Source: Halichoerus grypus (taxonomy: Eukaryota > Chordata > Mammalia > Carnivora > Phocidae). From it: DNA of 64,000 nucleotides. The notes below the pieces were generated by a model. That model saw only the letters and a program-made list of their open reading frames with translations, was not told the DNA's origin and did no database searches. This document shows, piece by piece, positions 33,541 through 45,350 of this stretch (its first letter is position 1; every line of letters begins with the position of its first letter). The stretch covers positions 63,079,850 to 63,143,849 of the forward strand of contig NC_135714.1 in the NCBI RefSeq assembly GCF_964656455.1, given 5' to 3'. A program made the translations under genes and the position numbers.

Positions 33541-35815
33541 AATTGGTACTGCCTAAGAGTTGAAGTTCAAATACCAATTATTATCCAGAAATGGCCATTT
33601 AGTTTAATTTGAAGGAACCAAAACTTTGATTAGGAATATTTTGTCATTCAAAACTTCATTTCCTTGTGAGTTTCAAGTCAAAGCACTCTCTAGTTTTAAG
33701 GGAGAGGACTATAGAAGTAAAAGTAAAAGTGGATGGGTATTCTAAATAGCTAGAGAAACTAATATGTGTATTGGGGTAATGCAGGAGTGATGCCACGGGT
33801 GGATAGTGGAATGTAATTTAGGTGAATTAGGGTGAGGAACCTTGAGTAAGAAGGTGATGCACAGGACACTGGTCTTAGATGACCATCCCTTATTAGAATG
33901 TCTATGCCTGACATTTTCCCAACCAACAGTTAACATGTTTTGCCTGAGAAAATGGGAAATCGAAACTTCACACCCTTCCAGAGACTGGAGAGTGGGCAGA
34001 CTTCAGGACTTGATTCACTACAGAGGGACCCTTTTTTCAAGTCCACATTGAACTCCTTTGGAGCCTCATCCAACATTCTTCCCCACCCTCCAAAGCTTTG
34101 AGACATCAGCCTAACGCCAGTTATGTCTGTAATGAATGAGGAGGAGTGGCAGCACCCCTTTCCCTGTTGCAGCCCTGAAAAATTCCACTGAAATATTTCA
34201 TTTGAAGCAGAATCTGACTGTAGGCACACAGCATCCTTTGTTCACATTTCTCACTCTGCTCCCCACTAAAGTGGATTTTAACACTAGAAGCTCAAGAAAG
34301 ATGTGCAAAATAGAGCACAGGGATATACAAATCTTCATTTTATTAACACTGTAAATTCCATTTTCTCAGAATGGCCAGTTTTTTTCCTGCTTAGCAGCAA
34401 AAAGACAGTTAAAGGGACTTTTGGTGACATTCCCTTTGTTTAATGAAGCTTGGAGTTATGGGCAAGTGCCTTGAACTGCCGTTATTATCTGCATGACTGA
34501 ATAAGGGCTGAGGGTCCAGATCTGTGCAAAGAGTTTTATTGCAAATAGGGACATTGATCATTCATAATCAGACCTACCAGGTCAGCAGTGCACGGTGCCA
34601 GCAAGCCATGAAAAAGCTGACCAAAGGAGCACCAGTGCTCATAGGTTAAGGTAATATTCAAGCAGAATGAGATCTTTCTCTTCTTATATGCTTGTCTCTT
34701 GGCTTTCTTCTGACAGAGTGGAAATGAGAACCCAAACACATTTGAACTATATCCCATATAACCAATCACTGAGTCATCCTCTGTTCATCTGAGGGCTCTA
34801 CATGTTTCCAGAGACTGTTTCCTTTAGAGGTATATTCCTTCTGTGTAAAGGTTTGTGCTTTAGATCTATCATTATCATACTACTTGAGGTATTATGGAGC
34901 TGCTTCATTGTAAATCACTGCTTTCTGATTACCAGTATTTACTCACATTAGAGATCATATTCAGAAGAGAGCATTTCAAAGAGATCACTATTTGAAGATT
35001 CAGAGTGAATGTCAAACCACATGTTTGTTTCTTTATCATTCCTTTGGTTAGTAAGCTTTTAAAATATACTTTTGTATACAAAAACATCCTATTTAAAAAT
35101 TCAGCTTTGTGTAAGTTATTGCACTTGTGAAAATGTGATGAACATATTACTATCATGATCAGTCAGGTATTTATTTCACAGCAGTGTCTTTGTATATTGG
35201 ATCACTGACACAATAATACAGGGACAGTTGAAAAGGGAGTGCCTTCTAGATTACAAATTTGGAAGAACTAGAAGCACATACATTTTAGATTTTATGCCTC
35301 CCAATTCTGCTCAAAAGAGTAACAAAGTTAAGGAGGTATTAATCACTAAGGGGCACAACAGTAGGTGGCTGGGATGTAAAATTTGAACAGAGTCTAAATC
35401 AAAGAGGAGGATTTTGAGATTAATAGCATATGGTGAAAGCACCAGAAACTTAATTTGATGTCCTATGTTCACACAGAAAAATGATGTTGCTAGCCCATTG
35501 TGAATTGGATCTGCTTTGTGAATTATTTTTCTATTGGTGATGAATTTGCAATGATACATCCACATGCGATCACTCAGTTGACCTTGTGACCAATGACAAG
35601 CATATGTCAGATAGCTGGCAAGGGTGAGAGGTTTACTGAGTCATCTGAATGATGAACCCATGAGCTTGTTAGCTAATCAGCTATGCTTAGTGAACACAGA
35701 GTGCACTAAAGGGTTAAGAAGGAAAATGTGACCAACTTGATAATCACCTCTTCCGAGACCTGATTCAGGTTATTATTGGAATTCAGCTCAGGGCATGATT
35801 ATTCCATCATGTGTT
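33541..35815. other. Unique DNA, candidate conserved non-coding block
   Basis: No repeat family recognised over 2.2 kb, the longest such stretch in the repeat-dense half. Balanced composition with many homeodomain-core TAAT motifs, notably 35,560-35,800. The 99-codon minus frame at 33930-34229 has no recognisable domain. Whether it is conserved cannot be judged from one sequence. Confidence 0.35.
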
Positions 35816-36066
35816 GAGAAACAAAGAAGAATTTTTTTTTTTTTTTTTTTTTTTTGAGAGAGAGAGAGAGAGAGCACAAGCATGCAAGCGGGGGTGGTTG
35901 GGGAAGGGAGAGGGAGAGAGAGAGAATCTTATGCAAGCTCCATACCCAGCCCGGAGCCCAACTCCGGGCTCGATCTCATGACCCTGAGATTATGACCTGA
36001 GCCGAAACCAAGAGTCAGATGCTTAACCAACTGAGCCATCCAGGCACCCCGAGAAACAAAGAAGAA
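35816..36066 (-). mobile_element. CAN-SINE with 15-16-bp target-site duplication
   Basis: The body 35832-36050 starts with a T-run of about 24 and a GA run, with 'GACCCTGAGATTATGACCTG' and 'CTGAGCCATCCAGGCACCCC' at the head end. The flank 'GAGAAACAAAGAAGAA' is identical at 35816 and 36051. The linker is unlike the young GA-rich copies, so this is probably an older subfamily. Confidence 0.96.
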
Positions 36067-36828
36067 CTTCTAATCTAAAACAACCAAATATATAAAGTTA
36101 CATATGAAAGTATTTTTAGATTTTTTTTCCATATTGTCAAAAAACTCAAGATCATCCCAAAATAGTAGTTCAACAAACTTTATCATTGATTTGTGTTTAG
36201 TGAAATACTTAGTCATTATTTGGGCACTAGTAGTTTGATTTAAACCATTAATTGGAGGAAGTTGAATCAGAATTTTAGAAATAAAAGGGACTTTATTGTT
36301 TAATCACTCACTTTATAACTAAGTAATCTTGAGGCTCAGGAAAGTGAATGACTATCCTGAGGCTTTTAGGCTAGTGATTGTCAGACCTCAGGGTTCCCAA
36401 TTTCCAGCTCAATGCTCGTACCTTATGCTTTGTAATAATTTGTATTTTTTTAGTTTTGCACAAATGAATATTCATTTCTGATGCCAAAAAAACTTGAAAA
36501 ATATGACCATTCTGGTAACCATGGTAATTTTGTATGAGACGTCTATTCTCATTTCTATGTCTTGTCATTTCTTTGGCTAGTAAGCTTTTACAATATATTT
36601 TTCAATACATTCAATATATACTATATCCTTTTAAAAATGTTTTATTTGGAATTTATTTCATACTTATAGAAAAATTGGAAGAAAAGCACAACAAACACCC
36701 ATATATCCTTTACCCAACTTTCATAAGTATTAACATTTTATCATATTTACCTCATTCTGTATAATATATATTTTTATTATATATTTCTAAGCCCTTTGAA
36801 ATTGTTGCAGATATAGCCCCTTAGTATT

Positions 36829-37050
36829 TCAGTGTATTTTTTTTTTTTTAAAGATTTTATTTATTTATTTGACAGAGAGAGACATAGCGAGAGAGGGAAC
36901 ACAAGCTGGGGGAGTGGCAGAGGGAGAAGCAGGCTTCCCGCGGAGCAGGGAGCCTGATGCAGGGCTCTATCCCAGGACCCTGGGATCATGACCTGAGCCA
37001 AAGGCAGACGCTTAATGACTGAGCCACCCAGGTGCCCCTCAGTGTATATT
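36829..37050 (-). mobile_element. CAN-SINE, young arctoid-type copy
   Basis: The body 36841-37038 keeps the full linker ('GAGAGGGAACACAAGCTGGG', 'AAGCAGGCTTCCCGCGGAGC') and the head 'GACTGAGCCACCCAGGTGCC'. The flank 'TCAGTGTATTT' recurs as 'TCAGTGTATATTT' at 37039. This linker variant is the main reason I lean to a bear- or seal-like caniform. Retained CpGs suggest youth. Confidence 0.96.
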
Positions 37051-38152
37051 TCTTAAAAGCAAGGACACTTTCCTACATGACCACAGTATAAGCATTAAAA
37101 AAAGCAGGAAATTAGCACTGACATAATTCTACCATCTAATCCACAGACCCCATTCAAATTTCACCTTTTGTTCCAACTGTATTTTTTAGAGGTTCAGGAT
37201 CCAACTGAGAATTATATGTTGCATTTAGTTTTCGTGTCTCTTAAGTCTTCTTCAGTCTGGAACAGTTCCTTAGTCTTTTCTTGTCTTTTATGACCTTGAT
37301 GTTTGAAAAGTAGGGGCCAGTTACTTTGTAGAATGTCCTTCACTGGGGTTATTTTGAGATTTCATTATGATTTAGTTAAAGTTATGAATATTAAGCAGGA
37401 ATGCAACAGAAATGAAGCTGTATTATTTTCAGCATATAATACCAAGAGGTACACTCTGCCAGGTTTTCCCACTACTGATGATACACACTTTGATCATTGG
37501 GCTAGGGTGTTATCTTCCAAGGTTCTCGATTGTGAAAGTATTTTGCACTTACTAAAAAATAAGTAATTAATAAGTATTTGTGGGGAGATGTTTGAGACCA
37601 TGTAAGTATCCTGTTCCTCATCAAACTTTCATCCATTGATATTAATATCTGTTGATGATGGTTGTCTGAAACAGTTATTTTTTTCATAGTTGCCAAATAA
37701 CTATTTTCTAATTAAGATTTCTTCTTCATTGTTAGCTGGCATTTGACTAAGTAAGACTTTCCAATCTCCTTCATTTATTTATTTAATCATCTATTTATAT
37801 CAGTATGAATTCAAGGATATCGGTTTTATTTACTGGATTATACTTTTTATGATTATTATTTATTTTGTTACTCTATCTCACATATTTGACCAGTGGGAGT
37901 TCCTTCAAACAGAAGCCTATGTCTTCCTAAAATGTCCCCTCCATTTTTTGGATATTTCATTAATTTCTGGCAAGCCATGATATTCTAGAATTATCATAGA
38001 CTTTTTCTACCCCAGCCCAGAAATCAGCCAATTCTCAAAGGAACCCTGTTTTTTCAGTGGATAGTGGTATTTAGAAACCAAGATCTGTGTACTAGGTGTG
38101 TTCATTGCTATGGGGTATTCTGCTAGGTCCTCTCAGCAGAAAAACCTAGGGG

Positions 38153-38155
<3 letters not shown>

Positions 38156-38197
<42 letters not shown>
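38156..38197 (+). repeat. (GT)21 microsatellite
   Basis: A perfect 42-bp GT dinucleotide run, the longest in the window, inside the antisense L1 remnant. A run of this length is expected to be polymorphic. Confidence 0.98.
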
Positions 38198-38200
<3 letters not shown>

Positions 38201-39178
38201 GAAACATGAATTTACACTGATATCCTCAATTCCAATCTAAAAACCAACAGGTTTTTTTCTAGCCTTCTCCCTTTTTATACTTATAAATTCCTTTTCTGAT
38301 AGCAAGAAAATTGGCTTTCACCAGCCACAGTATGTTTACTTATTTGCTTAATCCCCTTACCAGTCTCAGAGACAGGTAAGCCACCTCCTTGGACTTGACA
38401 CCGTGGTCCTCAACCAAATGGGATTTATCCTTAGCCCTGGCCCCAGAGAATATACTAGTTAAGTCTCTTAACATGCTAGGAGAATTCCCAGCTGGAGTGT
38501 CATGCCCTGTCCTTCCCATCCCTTATCAGCCTTTGCAAAATTCTGGTGGAGTCCATGACCAAGCCCTCTCTGGCCCTAACCCTGGCTCAATGCAATATAT
38601 ATACCAGATGAATTCTTCTAAAAAAAAAAATCATTCTAGCAATATACACATAACTAATCCAAGTTCACTTTCAAATAACACTATACCATTTCACAGGTAG
38701 TGTGAGTTCCTTATAACAACAAAATAATAACAAAACAATTCTAATTTCTTCCTCTTATCTCTTGTGTCATTCATTCATTTCATTTATATGTAAGTTTTCA
38801 TATATATGCAAATACATATATATATAAATATATAAACATAAATAATAGAATACATTGTTGTTACTATTTGGAACAAACTATTGTTTGTTAAATTAAAAAA
38901 AAAGAAGAATAAAAGTTTTTATTTTACCTTCATTTATTCCTTCTGAAGCTCTTTCTTAATGTATTTCCAACTTTCTTATATCATTTTCCTTCTCTCTATG
39001 GATCTTTTAATATTTCTTGCAAGGTAGATCTACTGGCAACAAATTCCCTCAATTTTTGTCTAAGAAAGTCGTTTTTTCTTCATCACTTTTGAATGATAAT
39101 TTTGTAGGGTTCAGAATTCTAGGTTGGTGATTTTTTTTTCTTTCAACACTTAGTAGTTCCCTTATCTCTCTTCTTGTT

Positions 39179-39407
39179 TGCATTGTTTCTTTTTTTTTTT
39201 TTTAAAGATTTTATTTATTTATTAGAGAAAGAGAATGAGAGAGAGAGACAGAGAGCATGAGAGCGGGGAGGGTCAGAGGGAGAAGCAGACTCCCCGCCGA
39301 GCAGGGAGCCTGATGTGGGACTCCATCCCAAGACTCCAGGATCATGACCAGAGCCGAAGGCAGTCGCTTAACCAACTGAGCCACCCAGGCGCCCCTGCAT
39401 TGTTTCT
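39179..39407 (-). mobile_element. CAN-SINE, well-preserved copy
   Basis: The body 39191-39395: T-run, 'AAAGATTTTATTTATTTATT', 'AAGCAGACTCCCCGCCGAGC' and 'CTGAGCCACCCAGGCGCCCC'. The flank 'TGCATTGTTTCT' is identical at 39179 and 39396. It is nested in antisense L1 whose sequence resumes directly after the second duplication. Confidence 0.97.
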
Positions 39408-39776
39408 GAGGAGAAGCTGGATATATTCTTTCTTTTACTTCTCTATAGATAAGGTGATTTTTTCCCTCTGCTTTCTTTAAAAAATTTTTTATCTTTTGAC
39501 TTTTTTTTTTGTTTTTTCAAAATGATATACTTAGGTGTAGGTTTTTGTTTGTTTGTTTGTTTGGTATTTATCCTGCTTGTTATTCTCTGAGCTTCTTGCA
39601 TCTGTGATTTGCTGTCTGACATTAATTTGGGGAAATTCTCAGTCATTATTGTTTCAAATACTTCTATTCTTTCTTTCTTTCTTCTCCTTTTGGCATTGCC
39701 CTTATGTGTATGTTATACTCTTTGCAGTTGTCCCACTGTTCTTGGATATTGTTTTGTTTTTGTTTTTTTCTTTTTC

Positions 39777-39780
<4 letters not shown>

Positions 39781-39808
<28 letters not shown>
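39781..39808 (+). repeat. (TG)14 microsatellite
   Basis: A perfect dinucleotide run inside antisense L1. It gives the Cys-Val repeats seen in three overlapping plus-strand frames (39553-39919), which are not genes. Confidence 0.97.
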
Positions 39809-39809
<1 letters not shown>

Positions 39810-41094
39810 TTTTCAGTTTTGCAGTTTCTGTTGAGATATGCTCAAGCTCAGAGATTCTTTCCTTAGCCATGTCTAATTTTCTAACAAAGCCCATCAAAGG
39901 CTTTCTTTATTTCTGTTAGAGTGTTTTTGATCTCTGTCATTTTTTTTTTTGGCTTCTTTGAATAGCCTTCTCTCTGCTTACATTGCCCATCTTTTCTTGT
40001 CTGCTGTTTACTTTATCCATTAGAGCCTTAGCATAATAATCATATATTTTAAATTCGCAGTCTGAGAATTTCAATACCCCTACTATATCTGAGATTGATT
40101 CTGATGCTTGCTCTGTCTCTTCAAACTGCCTTTCAGTATGTCTTTTAATTTTTTCTTAATAGACAGGCATGATACCCAGGGTAAAAGGAAGTGCAATAAA
40201 TAGATCGCTGTAATGTGGTGGTGAGGTTTGGGGAAGGGGAAGTGTTCTACAGTCTGTGTTTAGCTCTCAGTCTTTTAGTGATCCTATGCCTCTGGACTGT
40301 GGACTTCACAAGTGCTTCTCATTTTCCTCACCCCAACCTTAGGTGAAACAAAATGGGAGAGTGGGCTGGTATTGGCTATTTCCCTTCCCCCAGGTCAGCT
40401 GGGCTCTGATAAAACCTCAGCTTATTAGGCTATAGCTAACTAGATTCTCCTGAGGGCAGGTCTTTTTAAGAACAGAGTGTTCTGATGTATTTCAAAATGG
40501 TTCCTTTCCCCCTTTACCTGCTTCAGTATTTACTTTGAGGACCTGGTAGGGCTCCCAGAGGTGCAACTCACAAAAGCATGCACCCTCACCATGATGGCTT
40601 CCGCTGGAGTTTTTAGTTGTCAGACCGAGCCTCCCCCAATTTGTCAATGACAGTTCAGCTTTCCATCTTCCAGCACTTGTTCCTGTGGAGATTTTAGCTC
40701 AGGGGTTCTGCTCTGGTAAGTTGTGATTCTCTGGGCTTGCCTATCGGTCTCTCCAATTTGGGGTTTGTCCTGTGATCTCACTTTTATTAATCTAAGAAGA
40801 GTTGTTGATTTTTCAGTTTGTTTAGCTTTTTACTTGTTAGGAAAGAGTGGTGACTTCTAAACTTCTTAAAACCTGGGCTGAAAATAAGAAATCTTTATTT
40901 GGGCCTTTAAAACTTTCTCTTGGTGATGTTTTGTGGTTTTGAGTGGATAAGTCTTGGACTCATTTTGTTAAATTTATCTCAAAGTATTTCACATTTCTCA
41001 AAGGGCATTTTTTATTTTAATTTATAATAGTTTCATTGATACTATATGGAAATATAATGATTTTTATATATTGAACTTGTATCCTGCATTCTTG

Positions 41095-41543
41095 CTAGTG
41101 TCAAAAATCCAGAAATAGCAAAATTAAAACGACCAAATCAATAAACAGTATTTAGAAAGAGTGTACTGTGCATATAAGAACAGTTCATGAATTGGGAGCT
41201 TTTAAAAATAAAAACTGATATGAAGCTCAGAGGCATGAAGTTACAGGATAGCTTATGAAGTGAAAATGAGGAAGTTTTCTTAACCTATACAATAATTGGT
41301 TATCACAGTGGTGATTTCCAAATGGCAGGGGATTGTTTTAAAGTGATTATCTCACACCATTTTTAGGAAGGTGGTGTTTTAGGAAGGTGGTTTCTTTTTG
41401 ACTGTCAGAGACACTTACAAGAAATAACCTAAGTTAAGTTTTGTTTATGTTCATGAAATAAGATGTAGTTTTACTTAAGTGGTTTTGTCTTCTCAGGGAG
41501 TTCTCAGGTCCAGTCTCCATTTTGCTTTTAATTTTAACACTAG
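41095..41543. mobile_element. Unassigned 449-bp insertion bounded by short inverted repeats
   Basis: This segment interrupts an otherwise collinear antisense L1. Its ends, 'CTAGTGTCAAAA' (41095-41106) and 'TTTTAACACTAG' (41532-41543), are inverted copies with one mismatch in 12. Such ends suggest a non-autonomous DNA transposon, but no clear target-site duplication is visible and I do not recognise the interior. A 16-bp tandem duplication lies at 41361-41392. Confidence 0.45.
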
Positions 41544-42163
41544 TAAGTACCTTTTTGTACATTCCTTAAGACTTTCTTCATTGATGATCATATTATCTGA
41601 ACAGAGACAAATTTTATTTTCTTCTTTTCCAATTCATATGCCTTTAATTTCTTTTTTCTTATTGTAGTAGCTAGTACCTCCAAAACAATGTTGAGAAGAA
41701 TTGATGAAAGCAAACATCTTTGCCTTGTTCCTGATCTTAGGAGAAATAGTCAGTCTTTTATCCTTAATTTTGATGTTGGCTGTGGGTTTTTGTATGTGCC
41801 CTTTAGACTGATGAAGTTGCCTTTTATCCCTGGTTTCCTGAGAGATGTTAATCATGAATAGGTGTTCAATTTTAGCAGATGCTTTTTTTTCATCTCTTCT
41901 TAAATGTGGTAATATATTGATTTACATGAATAGATTTTCAAATGTTAACCCAACCCTGTTTTCTTGGGATAAACTCTTCATAGTCCTGATGTATTATCCA
42001 TTTTATGCATTCCTGGATTTGATTTGCTAGATTTTTAAAGGAATTTTTACATCTATTTTCATGAATATTGGATTATAATTTTCTTATAATGTCTTTGTCT
42101 GGTTTTGTTATCAGGATAATGTAGGCTTCATAAAATGAGTTGGGAAAAGCTCTTCCCCCCTTC

Positions 42164-42326
42164 TATTTTCTGGAAGAGTTTGTGTATGTTTGGTATGTTT
42201 AAAAAATTTTTTTAAGTGTTAGGTAGAGTTGATCCAGGAAGCTATGTATTTTCTGGAACAGTTTGAGTATGTTTGGTATTTTTATTTTTTTCTTAAGTTT
42301 TATTAAAATTTACCCAGGAAGCTATG
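42164..42326. repeat. Tandem duplication of ~80 bp inside antisense L1
   Basis: Unit 1 (42164-42246) and unit 2 (42247-42326) both start 'TATTTTCTGGAA' and end 'CCCAGGAAGCTATG' or 'TCCAGGAAGCTATG', with 'GTATGTTTGGTAT' in the middle of each. Related L1 remnants carry this segment once, so the duplication is private to this copy. Confidence 0.85.
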
Positions 42327-42649
42327 TGGGCCTATTGTTTTCATTGTGGAAAGGTTATTCAAATTTTTTATAGATCTAGATGTCTCAGGTTATCTATTTA
42401 TTCTTGAGTAAATTTTGACAGTTCGTTTTCAAACTATGTGTCCTTTTAATTTGTTGAATTTATTAGGATAAAGTTGACCTTAAAATTCCCTTATTATCCT
42501 GTTAATGTTGATAAGGTATTTAGTGATGACCCATCTTTTATTTTTAATATTGGTAAATTTTTTTCAGTCATTTATTGGCAAATGTTACAATAGTTATGAT
42601 CTAAATTACAAGATATCGTCTCATATAAGCACAAGTATTTGATTAATAC

Positions 42650-43260
42650 TTTTTTAACTGAAGTATAGTTCACACATTATATTAGTTTCAGGTGTACAAC
42701 ATAGTGATTTGACAATTACACATTATGAAATGCTCACCATGATAAGTGTAGTTACCATCTGTCCCCACACAAAATTATTACAATATTATTGACTATATTA
42801 CCTATGCTCTACTTTTTATTCCTGTGACTTACTTATTTTCTAGCTGGAAGTTTGTACTTCTTAATCCCCTTCATCTATTTTGCCTATCCCCCACTCTCAT
42901 CCCTTCTGGCAACCACTAGTTTGTTCTTTGTATTTATGAGTTATTTCTCTTTTGTTGTTGCTGTTATTTCTTTGTTCACTTGTTTTGTTTTTTAGATTCT
43001 ACATATAAGTGAAATCCTATAGTATTTGTCTTTGTCTGACTTATTTCACTTAGCATAATACCTTCTGGGTCCATTCATGCTGTCAGAAATAGCAAGATTT
43101 TCTTTTTTACAGCTCAGTAATATTTTGTTGTATATATACCACATCTTTATCCATTTATCTGTTAGTGGACATTTGGGTTGCAAATCTTGGCTATTATAAA
43201 TAATGCTGCAATGAATTAATGAATTTAGGGGTACATATATCTTTTAAATTATGTTGGGAC
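42650..43260 (-). mobile_element. L1 3' end fragment, antisense, nested
   Basis: 'ACTGAAGTATAGTTCACACA', 'TTAGTTTCAGGTGTACAAC', 'ATAAGTGAAATCCTATAG' and 'CTATTATAAATAATGCTGC' are the reverse of an L1 3'UTR and ORF2 C-terminus. It splits the older antisense L1. Its divergence from the similar fragment at 32.8 kb marks an independent insertion. Confidence 0.83.
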
Positions 43261-44772
43261 TAATGTTATGGTCCAACATTTGATCAGTCTTGGTTACTAT
43301 TCCATGTGCACTTGAATACATCGTGTAATTTGAAGTGGTGACATTATAGTGTTCTTTAAATGTCAAATAGATTAAGGTGGTTGACAGGGTTGTTCAGGTC
43401 TATATTATTATAGATGCTTTTGTCTGGTTGCTCTATTAATTTCAGAGAATGGTTTTGTTAAAGTCTGCAACTGAGATTGTAGATTTGCCATTTTTTCCCA
43501 GTTTTTGCTTCATATATTTTGATGTTCTTTTATTGGGTCAAGTATATTTATATTTGTTTTATCTTCTTGACACATTGACTTTTATAGCGATCAAATATCC
43601 CTCTTTATCTTTAAAAATCCTCTTTTTTTCAAGTTTCTTATTATATCAATATTCAATTATTCTTATTGTTAACAAATAAATAGACAACTTTTACTTTCAG
43701 TATTTGTGTTTTCTTTTTAAGATATTAGTTCAAAGCTTTTCTATTTAATGTAATTATTGACATGATTGCATTTTGATCTGCTTGTCTACTATTTTTATTA
43801 AATTTTTGGATTGAGTTTTTTCTTCTCTTTCATCTTTTCTGCCTTTTAAAAATTTAATCAAATAAATTTTCAAATGCTATTTTCATATCTGTGCTTGCTT
43901 TCTATTTATATCTGCTTATTTTAGTGGTTGCCACAGAGGTTAAAATAAGTAGTTTATACCTATTCAGTCTACTTAGAGATAATTTTTAATTTTTGTAAAA
44001 TATAGGAGCCTTGTTACAGTAAATTTCCTTTTTCTCCCCCTTCATTAGGCTACTGTCCTGTGTATTGTACCTGTTTATCCTATAAAGCAACAAATAACAT
44101 GATACTTTTTTGCCTTATGTACTCATATAACTTATAAAAAATCAGGAGAAAAGAAAAAAGTTTTTATACTTACTCATACTTTTACCATTTCTGGTGCTCT
44201 TCCTTCTTTTCTGTAGTTCTAAGCTATCATCTAGTGTCTTGCTTTAGGTTGAAGAACTCCCTTTGGCATTTCTTATAGTGTATATCTGTTCCTGCAGTTT
44301 CTCTAATTTTTTGTTTCTCTGAAAATGTTCTTAATTTTCCTTCATTTTTAAGTATAGCTTTACTGTAAATTTTTACCCTTCATTGCTTTGAACATGCCAT
44401 TCCAGTGTCTTCTGGCTTCCATAGTTTCTGATGAGAAGTTGGCCTTTAAATTTTGCGGTACCCTTACTTTCTCCAGACCTCTTGAAATATTTTACTCTGG
44501 CTTCTTTCAAGATTGTCTCTATCTTTGACTCGTAAGTTTGTCTCTGATGTGACTAGTTATAGATTTCTTTTTATTTATCTTGATTGGTATTTGTTAACCT
44601 TTCTGGATCTATAAATTAATGTATTTTACCAAATTTCTAAATATGTAGTTAATAATTACCAAATTTCTAAATTTTTAGTTAATACTTTTCAATTTTTTTT
44701 TTTAACCTTTGTCTCTCCTTTTTTCCCCCTGGAATTCCAATTACATGCATGTTGGATCATTTCAGAGGTTCT

Positions 44773-44812
44773 GTTTTTTTGTTTGTTTGTTTGTTTTTGT
44801 TTTTGTTTTTTC
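44773..44812 (+). repeat. (GTTT)n low-complexity tract
   Basis: TTTG/TTTTTG units within antisense L1 sequence. Confidence 0.9.
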
Positions 44813-45350
44813 CTCTCTGTTCTTTAGATTGGAGAATTTCTGTTGATTTACTTTAAGTTCACAGATTCTTTTATTCAGCCAGTCAATGTCTGCTATTGAA
44901 TTTATCTGGCTAATTTTAGGATTAAGGATTACTCCTTAATTTACAGCTGCTCTGCCATCCTGGGCTCTGTACTCTCACATTTTAAGCTTTCTGTGGCCAA
45001 ATTGTGCAAAGTTGTGGAACTTACTCAGCTGGGAAAAGCATGAGACTTGGATTCTGTATAGTTTCCAAGAGGTTATTTCTTTTTGGTCTCTTGCCGTGTT
45101 TGTAATCATATTAACAGCTAAGTATTTGGACAATCTCTGCTCTGAATTTTAACCTATTTCTTTTTTTGTGATTCTTTTACTCTCAGGATTTCTCCTTTAC
45201 ATTTCTAGTTGCTTTCTTTGCACTTCACTGTGGTACCTGGCACTGTACTCTGTATGCCTATGGTTTTCCCCTTTATCGTTTTCTATAGCTGTATGGGTTA
45301 GTAGTGCTTTTGGGCCAAAAGTCACTAAGGCAAATTCATACATGTAATTT

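Larger units (their letters stand above)
36600..40910 (-). mobile_element. Ancient L1 (L1M/HAL1-like), long antisense remnant
   Basis: The left part (36600-38200) has 'GGAACAGTTCCTTAGTC', 'TTTGACCAGTGGGAGTTCC' and 'AACCAAGATCTGTGTACTAG', which I recall from the antisense 3'UTR of old L1M elements. The right part (38900-40910) has 'TTCTCAGTCATTATTGTTTC', 'GATGCTTGCTCTGTCTC', 'CTGTGGACTTCACAAGTG' and 'AGAGTTGTTGATTTTTCAG', typical of the antisense 5' half. No coding frame survives. Family naming is from memory. Confidence 0.6.
40911..45350 (-). mobile_element. Ancient L1 ORF2 remnant, antisense, with nested insertions
   Basis: Reverse ORF2 blocks in order: 'TTGAACTTGTATCCTGCATT' (before 41095), 'TTGATGATCATATTATCTGA', 'TCTTTGCCTTGTTCCTGATC', 'GTCTTTGTCTGGTTTTGTTA', then after an insertion 'TTGATCAGTCTTGGTTAC', 'TTCAGAGAATGGTTTTGTTA' and 5' sequences near 44840 ('TTTACTTTAAGTTCACAGA'). 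Interrupted by the 449-bp element at 41095 and by an L1 3' end at 42656. Confidence 0.78.

Noticed and set aside
39553..39919. Three overlapping frames with Cys-Val repeats
   Set aside because: Produced by a (TG)14 microsatellite and antisense L1 sequence.
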